A DNA stretch of 11,963 nt from Deltaproteobacteria bacterium (GTDB lineage Bacteria > Desulfobacterota > Desulfobulbia > Desulfobulbales > BM004): the NCBI GenBank assembly GCA_019312985.1, contig JAFDCC010000257.1, forward strand, positions 1-11,963. The letters are read 5' to 3'. The notes under the pieces were generated by a model. It ran no database searches. It was not told the DNA's origin and worked only from the letters and a program-made list of their open reading frames with translations. Below are positions 6,445 to 11,963 of the stretch, in pieces. Within the stretch, counting starts at the first letter, position 1. Each line of letters begins with the position of its first letter. Both the position numbers and the translations under genes were made by a program.

Positions 6445-7776
6445 TCACGGCGTCCCGTCTGTATAGTGGACATAGGCGGCGGAATTATCATAGACATACT
6501 GTGCTGAAATGGAATGGGCCTCAAGTGCGGCGGCGATGTCATCTAAGTAGTCGTGCACCACGCTGACATGGAGGCGCATGAGCTGGCAGTATTGGCGCAG
6601 CCGCTCAACGGAACCGGTGACGGCCTGTACCGGACACCTTCCGCCGCAGTAGGGGTGAACCCCGCATATTTTGCACTGCAGGTCTTTTTTGTAGCCGGTG
6701 AGCCAGGAAAGATCGCTTCCCTTTAGGTCCGGCGTGCCGTCTGCGCCGATGGTGCCGATAGCGTACTGTTCCGGCAGGTCGGCGCAGGAATGAATGCGGC
6801 CGCCGACAATATCGTAGTTGCGCGCCAGCTCAACGCCGCAGGCCGTGGATTTTCGTACCGTGCCGGCAAGCAGGTAGAGGACAAGTTCGTTGATATGGGT
6901 TATGGGGAGCAGGGACCCATTTTGCAGCTCTTCAACATAAACCTCCATGATGTGCCGGAGGTCCCTTTCATACCTGGTTCCATACGAAGCCAGCGCCGCA
7001 AAGGGGCTTTTGCTTTCAACCCAGTGCCAGAAAAACTGGTCTGCCAGCCCCTTTTCATAGAGGAAGAGAAACTCGTTGAAACAGTCGAGAAGGGACTGCT
7101 CTTCGCGCAGGGTGGACCAGATGAGAACCCGGCCCTGCCGCATCTTTTTGATGGCAGCAAGACCCTCGTGGATGCGGGCAAGATCGGTACCCTTCCGGAT
7201 GCGTTCGTGCTGGGTCCGGGTGCCGTCGATGGAAACGGAAAAAAGCCAGATGCCCTGCACTATTTCCGGGTGAGTGCGGCAGGTCTCTGCCAGGAGGTCG
7301 CCGTTGGTGTAGAGCATGTAACGGGCGCTCCTGGGGAGGTTCTCCTTTTTGATGGTGTCCATCAGGACCGCTATCTTGTCCGGGGCCAGGAGGGGTTCGC
7401 CGCCATAGAGGCAGATGGTAGCCGTTTCATCGGCGCTTTCCCGGACCAGGGATGCAATGCAGCGTGCATCCCGCACCGGGTCGGTATCCTCAAACAGGCC
7501 CTTGCCCTTGTTGTTTCTCCCAGCGCCGGCGGCGCCGGAGAAGGCGGTATTGATACAGCCCTCGCAGCGGGCCTGGCAGCGGCCGGTAACGGAAAGGTGG
7601 ATCGAAATGGGGGGTGTCTCAATATATCGGAACCGGTCGCCTCTGTTGCCCGGCATGATAAAGGCATCGGCCGCACTGAGGTCGCCCAGTTCGTCATGAA
7701 GGATAATCTGCGGATGTGTCGTTTCAGGGCCGGGGGTGACGCAGTGGATAAAGGGAATATCGTTTGTGTTCGGCAT
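6445..7776 (-). CDS. radical SAM/SPASM-domain enzyme, possible peptide-modifying maturase
   Basis: Radical SAM iron-sulfur enzyme of 443 residues with a complete SPASM domain. C67, C71 and C74 form CxxxCxxC, binding the SAM-cleaving 4Fe-4S cluster. LYGGEPLL (123-130) is the GGE motif, and SVSIDGT (180-186) is a typical later strand. The C-terminal cysteines C313, C331, C368, C371, C377, C381 and C397 fit the SPASM pattern CX9-15GX4C-gap-CX2CX5CX3C-gap-C (G326 included), so two auxiliary clusters are expected. SPASM enzymes include sulfatase maturases and makers of radical-modified peptides (RiPPs). The roughly 55 residues before the barrel are unassigned. The gene heads a minus-strand pair with a homospermidine synthase-like gene; no sulfatase or clear precursor peptide is adjacent. 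The start has only a poor ribosome site. Fold is certain; substrate is unknown. Confidence 0.92.
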   Translation of the reverse strand: MPNTNDIPFIHCVTPGPETTHPQIILHDELGDLSAADAFIMPGNRGDRFRYIETPPISIHLSVTGRCQARCEGCINTAFSGAAGAGRNNKGKGLFEDTDPVRDARCIASLVRESADETATICLYGGEPLLAPDKIAVLMDTIKKENLPRSARYMLYTNGDLLAETCRTHPEIVQGIWLFSVSIDGTRTQHERIRKGTDLARIHEGLAAIKKMRQGRVLIWSTLREEQSLLDCFNEFLFLYEKGLADQFFWHWVESKSPFAALASYGTRYERDLRHIMEVYVEELQNGSLLPITHINELVLYLLAGTVRKSTACGVELARNYDIVGGRIHSCADLPEQYAIGTIGADGTPDLKGSDLSWLTGYKKDLQCKICGVHPYCGGRCPVQAVTGSVERLRQYCQLMRLHVSVVHDYLDDIAAALEAHSISAQYVYDNSAAYVHYTDGTP

Positions 7777-8134
7777 GGGGAAAGGGTGCCTGTATTCGAT
7801 TGTGGCCTTATTTGCCCGTACAGGTGAACATGAAAAACAAACCCAATGGAATTGTCAACAGAAAAGCCGCCTGGTGCCATCCTTCAGGAGCCGGGATTTC
7901 CCGGCCGCAACACCGAATGACGGCGGTGGCAGGATAAATTGACGCCTGGAACAGACGGAAGAGATAAACCGGCAGATTCTTCCTGCCGCATGGTTTTCAG
8001 GACCCGGAACAAAAGAAAATTGGCGAATTCCGGATAAATTCATTAGTATAGCATTGTGCGGCTATGCTGCAGTTATGCCTGATATCCTTAAATTTTTATC
8101 AAATTCCGGAAGGTTTTCCGCTCGCTGACGATCA
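7777..8134. other. 358-base divergent control region
   Basis: Non-coding gap between the minus-strand radical SAM gene and the plus-strand cyclase-like gene. It holds a likely promoter for the former (7830-7858) and a weaker possible one for the latter (TTGGCG 8020-8025, TAGTAT 8044-8049, 18-base spacer). Overlapping short inverted repeats around 8048-8068 (ATAGC/GCTAT and AGCAT/ATGCT) could be an operator. Short minus-strand frames exist, but none has a ribosome binding site or recognisable product. Confidence 0.5.
7830..7858 (-). promoter_or_regulatory. sigma70-type promoter for radical SAM operon
   Basis: Minus-strand TTGACA (7858-7853), a perfect -35, is followed after exactly 17 bases by TTTCAT (7835-7830), four of six matches to the -10. 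The leader would be about 47 bases to the ATG at 7776. Confidence 0.5.
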
Positions 8135-10462
8135 ATGATCTCCCGACTGAAAAGCGGTTTTTTTAATAGGAAACTCCTGTGGAGCGGTTCGCCTCCAGTC
8201 TCCTATTCCGCCCACTTTTCGCTGAACCGGATAATACCCGGAGTGGATAACTTCCATTACGATGTCCACCTGAGCCCGATTTTCAGGGAGAGCGCTTCAC
8301 AGGTCATTTTTCACCTGGTCCTGAAACATTCAGGTACCGGGGAAGACCTCGGCATTGAATTTGACCGGTCCAGGGACAAGGATGAGTTCAGGCACCTGTG
8401 TCATGACATGCTGTTCGATGCCGTGAAACGGGCCAAGATGGGCGACGGCGAGATCCAGATTGACTACCTGGCGCAGGTCGCTGTCTGCAAATTTCTGCTC
8501 CGGGAGGTAGGGCTTCAGTTCGAGGAACTCATGACCAGGCTTAACAACCAGGTCTGGGAGTATGAAAGCACCGGTGATGACGAGATGCTGCGGCAGGTGG
8601 TGATTCTCAAGGAGAAGATCCTTGCTGTCCGGCACGAAAGGGGCACCACAGTCCAGAACGTCAGCCGGGAGATTTTCAGCTACCTGCTGGAAGCGCAAAA
8701 GCCCCTTCTTGAGAGGCGCGCGGCGAACTACGGAACGCAGTCCCTGCTGCAGGAGGACCTTTTTACCAATCCCCTTCTGTACATTGAAAACAGAAGGGAC
8801 GATTATTTCATGCTGGACCAGTATGTCATCCTGGGGCGCAGGATGGATGACCCCGACACCTACGAGCATTTCCTGCAGTTGATCAGGGAGGTGCTTGTCC
8901 GGGTGAGCATAACCGGGGAAAAGGACAATCCTGCTTCACCGCAGCCGGGCCGGGACAGCGACGATGGCCCGGCCGGGTCTGAAAGAGGAAACGCTGCGGT
9001 GGACGGCTGGCTCCGGGGAATTGACAACGTTGCCCTTTTGGCCGGCTATTTGAAAACGGCGGCACTTATCAGGGAAAAGAAAAACAGGCAAGAGCAGGAC
9101 CGGGATGAACTCCGCCGGCTGGAACAGCTGGCCGGGGAACAGAAGAAGATCTTTGCTGCCCTCTACAACCGATTCAAGCAGAAAAACCTCATGGGTCGGA
9201 TTGTCGCGTCCTTTGAAATGAAGGAGGTATACCGCGAGTACTGCCCGCCGCTGGCGCCCCGGCAGGTACTGGAGTTTCTTCTTTCCGGTGAAGCAAGAAA
9301 AAGTCTGGCAGCTCACCTCAAGCGCCTCAAGACTTATTATGGGACGTCAATTTCGCTGACGGCCCTGAAAAAAACACGGATGCGCATGGGAAAGCTGAAG
9401 GAGGCACAGCGGAAGGATTATTTCCTGCAGTTTCTCGCAGGTTTCTTCCTCTATCACCGGGATCTGGAGAACTTCATGCTTTTCAAGCAGGCCCTCGACA
9501 GGGTGACCCTCGTGGCAGATGAGGAAACAATCGCCCTGTCAAAAACCAACAACACCCTGTACGAGTTTTTACTTCCCCATGAATATGTCCTGGAACTGGA
9601 CACCAAGCCGGTCACCAGTCATGTCATCCTCAAGGCAGATGTGCGGGGCGCAACACTGATCACAAATAAACTGGACGCCAGCGGCCTCAACCCGGCCTCG
9701 TACTTCAGCCTCAACTTTTTCAACCCGATCTCCGAAATCGTCTCGCAATACGGGGCCCTGAAGGTCTTTATCGAAGGCGATGCCATTATTCTCGCTATCC
9801 TGGAACGCCGCGACGACAAGGGAGGCAAGTATTGTGTTGCCAGGGCCTGCGGCCTTGCCATCAATATGCTCTATGTCATCCAGAAGTATAACGCCAAGAG
9901 TAGAAAATACAACCTGCCTGTACTTGAGCTCGGCGTCGGCATCTGCTACCAGAACGCGCCGCCGTCGTATCTTCTCGACGGCCGGAAACGAATAATGATC
10001 TCCCCGGCCATCAACCAGGCGGACAGGCTTTCAAGTTGCAGCAAGCTTCTGCGCCGGGTATTCGAGAGAGACAGGACGCCGTTCAACCTCGTTGTCTGTC
10101 AGGCGGGCGGCGACCGGATGACACCGGGGAGCGACGATGAGGCTGTCCTGCGTTATAATGTCAACGGTATCGAGTTGAACGGAACCGGGTTCACCAAGCT
10201 GGCAGCCGAGATCGACCTGAAAACCCTGAATTGCTTTATCCCGGAGGTGCAGGCAGAACCGATAATCGTGCATACCGGAAAGTTTCCCCTGGTTACCGGC
10301 TCTTTCCAGCGGCTGATCATCAGGGAGGACTCGGTATGGGATTTTAACCCGGTTGAGCAGAGAATCCAGGGCAGGGTGGCCAGGAAGTATTATGAGATAA
10401 GCACCCTTGAATCCCTGAAACAGTATGTTGAAAACCGGGAAAGTGCCGGGAGCGGCCGGTAG
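8135..10462 (+). CDS. large uncharacterised protein with C-terminal class III nucleotide cyclase-like domain
   Basis: A 775-residue protein, probably cytoplasmic since no signal peptide or clear membrane helix is seen. About 490-640 resembles a class III adenylate/guanylate cyclase homology domain: LKADVRGATLITNKL with metal-type D502, KVFIEGDAIILAI with D549, LELGVGICYQ, and PAINQADRL with N627 and R631 in the NxxxR spacing of the transition-state residues. The usual substrate-selecting lysine is not in its normal place (IEGDAI instead of KFIGDAV), so activity and nucleotide choice are uncertain. About 1-260 is mostly helical and unrecognised. About 262-290 is a low-complexity D/G/S/P linker, and about 310-351 is a likely coiled coil. 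A conserved-looking 110-residue tail follows the cyclase domain. The ATG directly follows an in-frame TGA at 8126-8128 and lacks a Shine-Dalgarno. It is transcribed alone, divergent from the radical SAM operon. Confidence 0.72.
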   Translation: MISRLKSGFFNRKLLWSGSPPVSYSAHFSLNRIIPGVDNFHYDVHLSPIFRESASQVIFHLVLKHSGTGEDLGIEFDRSRDKDEFRHLCHDMLFDAVKRAKMGDGEIQIDYLAQVAVCKFLLREVGLQFEELMTRLNNQVWEYESTGDDEMLRQVVILKEKILAVRHERGTTVQNVSREIFSYLLEAQKPLLERRAANYGTQSLLQEDLFTNPLLYIENRRDDYFMLDQYVILGRRMDDPDTYEHFLQLIREVLVRVSITGEKDNPASPQPGRDSDDGPAGSERGNAAVDGWLRGIDNVALLAGYLKTAALIREKKNRQEQDRDELRRLEQLAGEQKKIFAALYNRFKQKNLMGRIVASFEMKEVYREYCPPLAPRQVLEFLLSGEARKSLAAHLKRLKTYYGTSISLTALKKTRMRMGKLKEAQRKDYFLQFLAGFFLYHRDLENFMLFKQALDRVTLVADEETIALSKTNNTLYEFLLPHEYVLELDTKPVTSHVILKADVRGATLITNKLDASGLNPASYFSLNFFNPISEIVSQYGALKVFIEGDAIILAILERRDDKGGKYCVARACGLAINMLYVIQKYNAKSRKYNLPVLELGVGICYQNAPPSYLLDGRKRIMISPAINQADRLSSCSKLLRRVFERDRTPFNLVVCQAGGDRMTPGSDDEAVLRYNVNGIELNGTGFTKLAAEIDLKTLNCFIPEVQAEPIIVHTGKFPLVTGSFQRLIIREDSVWDFNPVEQRIQGRVARKYYEISTLESLKQYVENRESAGSGR

Positions 10463-10583
10463 CCAACCCGGGGCGGCGGCGAGAAGGAAAAAGGTGCGGA
10501 AAAAGGGGGGCACCGCCTGCCGGCCGCGGCCTGCCTTTGCAGGAATGGGGTCCTTCCCTTAACAGCAGCAGGGGACAAGAGCA

Positions 10584-11303
10584 TTGTTGACAGTTTTTAT
10601 CGTGAAAACAGGTGATGTTCTGCAAACATATGCCGGTTCTTTGCCCCGGAAATTTTTTTTATTTGCAGGGCTGGGTGTTATCTGCCTTGTCTTCGCCGGC
10701 TGCGGGGCGCTTTCCACCGGTTATGACGTTGCCAAGGGAACGGCAGTCACAACCTACAAGGTCGCCAAGGTGGCAACGGATTTAACGGTCGGAACCGTCA
10801 AGGTTGGCTACAAGATCGGCAAGTATACCTTTCTGGTCGTCATGGCGCCTCTTGACTGGCCCATGACCCACGATATAGAGTCCATTGATGGCATGTCGCC
10901 GAAGGAGGCAATTGCCAAGGGCAGGGTGAAGAATGCGCCATATGTTGTGAAGGGAAACCGCTATGTTCCAATGTCGGTGGATGAGGCCCTGCAGTATTCA
11001 GAGACAGGGCTTGCCTCCTGGTACGGGGAGGAAACCCGGAGGCAGAAGGGTGGAAAAATGACTGCCAACGGTGAGGCCTTCGACCCGAAAAAACCGACGG
11101 CGGCCCACAAATACCTCCCTCTGCCGATGCATGTCAGGGTAAAAAACCTCCAAAACGGCAAATCAATGATAGTGCGGGTCAATGACCGCGGCCCATTTGT
11201 AGACGGGAGAATAATCGATCTCTCCGCCGGGGCTGCAAAACAGCTGGGGTTTTACCGCCAGGGGCTCGCCCGGGTGAAGATCGAGACCGTACAGCTTGAC
11301 TGA
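10584..11303 (+). CDS. rlpA: RlpA-like septal ring lipoprotein/lytic transglycosylase
   Basis: Double-psi beta-barrel protein of the RlpA family, which cleaves naked (peptide-free) peptidoglycan glycans or acts at the septum from the outer membrane. From the TTG start it has 239 residues. A hydrophobic signal peptide ends in the lipobox LVFAGC with C40 as lipidation site. A 100-residue linker follows, rich in Lys/Val/Thr/Gly with the recurring motif VxVGYKIGK. The RlpA domain spans about 142-237: GLASWYG (142-148), TANGE (160-164), H175, VNDRGPF (199-205, D201) and RIIDLS (209-214). H175 and D201 are the likely catalytic pair. AGGGGA eight bases upstream supports the TTG; an in-frame TTG at 10641 would give a more typical 20-residue signal peptide but has no ribosome site. 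No SPOR domain is present. The cyclase-like gene ends 121 bases upstream. Confidence 0.9.
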   Translation: MLTVFIVKTGDVLQTYAGSLPRKFFLFAGLGVICLVFAGCGALSTGYDVAKGTAVTTYKVAKVATDLTVGTVKVGYKIGKYTFLVVMAPLDWPMTHDIESIDGMSPKEAIAKGRVKNAPYVVKGNRYVPMSVDEALQYSETGLASWYGEETRRQKGGKMTANGEAFDPKKPTAAHKYLPLPMHVRVKNLQNGKSMIVRVNDRGPFVDGRIIDLSAGAAKQLGFYRQGLARVKIETVQLD

Positions 11304-11339
11304 TTAAGGCCTTTTTTGCCAAAGGGCACTCCTGCCGCC

Positions 11340-11963
11340 TTAATTCCTGCTCCACCCTGAAAAATCATGGCCGGATGGACTCTGGTAGAGCCGCAGGTCG
11401 AACTGGCCGACGGCGGCGAGCAGGTGGTCGAAGATGTCTGCCTGGATCGCTTCATAGTTGGCCCAGACCTGGTCTCTGCTGAAAACGTAAATTTCCACTG
11501 GCAGGCCAAACCGCGTCGGTTCGAGATGGCGGACGAGGAATGTCATATCCCGGTGGATCTGGGGATGGTTTCTGAGATAGGCAACAATGTATGCCCGGAA
11601 TACCCCGATGTTGGTCTGGCGCCTGCCGTTTATCAGCTGGGACGACTCTGCTGACAGGGCCCTGTTGTGCTTGGCTATTTCTTCCTCTTTCCGGCTGATG
11701 TAATCCCTGACGAGGTCATAGTTTTTGAAGCGCTGAATCATTTCATCGGTACAGAAGCGAATGGAACCCATGTCAATGTGAAGGGCTCGCTTGATGCGCC
11801 GGCCACCCGACTCACTCATACCGCGCCAGTTCTTGAACGAATCCGATACCAGGCTGTACGTGGGGATGGTGGTGATAGTCTTGTCCCAGTTGCGGACCCG
11901 GACGGTGTGGATGGTGACGTCGATGACATCGCCGTCCGCACCATACTGTGGCATTTCGATCCA
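11340..11963 (-). CDS. MscS-family mechanosensitive channel, YbdG-like, partial (N-terminus beyond window)
   Basis: C-terminal 207 residues of a small-conductance mechanosensitive channel; the frame is open to the right edge and begins WIEMPQYGADGDVIDVTIHT. This is the MscS beta domain, and the sequence is strikingly like E. coli YbdG (MscM-type): KYGADG, NWDKTITTIPTYSLVSDSF, NWRGMSESGGRRIKR, then RRQTNIGVFRAYIVAYLRNH and VRHLEPTRFGLPVEIYVFS, ending LYQSPSGHDFSGWSRN. The transmembrane part, including the pore helix, lies outside the window. Such channels open under membrane tension to release solutes in hypo-osmotic shock. The gene converges on rlpA with a 36-base gap. Confidence 0.94.
   Translation of the reverse strand, partial: WIEMPQYGADGDVIDVTIHTVRVRNWDKTITTIPTYSLVSDSFKNWRGMSESGGRRIKRALHIDMGSIRFCTDEMIQRFKNYDLVRDYISRKEEEIAKHNRALSAESSQLINGRRQTNIGVFRAYIVAYLRNHPQIHRDMTFLVRHLEPTRFGLPVEIYVFSRDQVWANYEAIQADIFDHLLAAVGQFDLRLYQSPSGHDFSGWSRN

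Noticed and set aside
6790..7827. Plus-strand frame of about 345 codons opposite the radical SAM gene
   Set aside because: The minus strand carries the full radical SAM and SPASM cysteine pattern.
7807..7831. Seven-codon frame MFTCTGK ahead of the radical SAM gene
   Set aside because: It starts inside the predicted -10 element and lacks a ribosome binding site.
7855..8043. 62-codon minus-strand frame upstream of the radical SAM gene, considered as a RiPP precursor
   Set aside because: No Shine-Dalgarno, no leader/core-like pattern, and its end overlaps the predicted operon promoter, so it would probably not be on the same transcript.
11304..11343. TTAAGGC/GCCTTAA inverted repeat between rlpA and the MscS-like gene as a terminator
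   Set aside because: The arms are 26 bases apart and the T-run lies inside the loop, so it does not form a standard intrinsic terminator.

Overview
The window reads as a bacterial chromosome segment with moderately high GC, densely packed genes and short intergenic gaps. An anaerobic or Desulfobacterota-like (deltaproteobacterial) host is my best guess. It rests on a UGA-containing SelW-type selenoprotein gene, a SPASM radical SAM enzyme and the general protein style. No rRNA or other taxonomic marker is present, so this is inference only.

Layout: (1) 1-2211, minus strand: a dGTPase-like HD phosphohydrolase followed by a ClC-family chloride channel or transporter that runs off the left edge; stop and start overlap as ATGA. 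(2) 2212-2515: a 304-base gap with a nested stem-loop and a good sigma70-type promoter. (3) 2516-2740, plus strand: a 74-residue SelW/Rdx-type selenoprotein read through an in-frame UGA, with a SECIS-like hairpin just downstream. Ordinary ORF calling breaks this gene. (4) 2835-3287, minus: a short DtxR/MntR-family metalloregulator. (5) 3446-5161, plus: recN, divergent from the regulator. (6) 5183-7776, minus: a two-gene unit of a SPASM radical SAM enzyme and a homospermidine synthase/saccharopine dehydrogenase-like oxidoreductase. (7) 7777-8134: a 358-base divergent control region. (8) 8135-10462, plus: a 775-residue protein with a C-terminal class III nucleotide cyclase-like domain. (9) 10584-11303, plus: an RlpA-like lipoprotein. 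(10) 11340-11963, minus: the C-terminal half of a YbdG-like MscS channel, cut by the right edge.

The window has no tRNA, rRNA, CRISPR array, insertion sequence or phage gene that I can see. Most genes are housekeeping or stress functions: nucleotide pool control, ion channels, recombination repair, metal homeostasis and cell wall. The parts most worth follow-up are the hidden selenoprotein, the radical SAM plus homospermidine synthase-like pair (a possible undescribed biosynthetic or peptide-modifying unit) and the large cyclase-like protein, whose N-terminal two-thirds I do not recognise.
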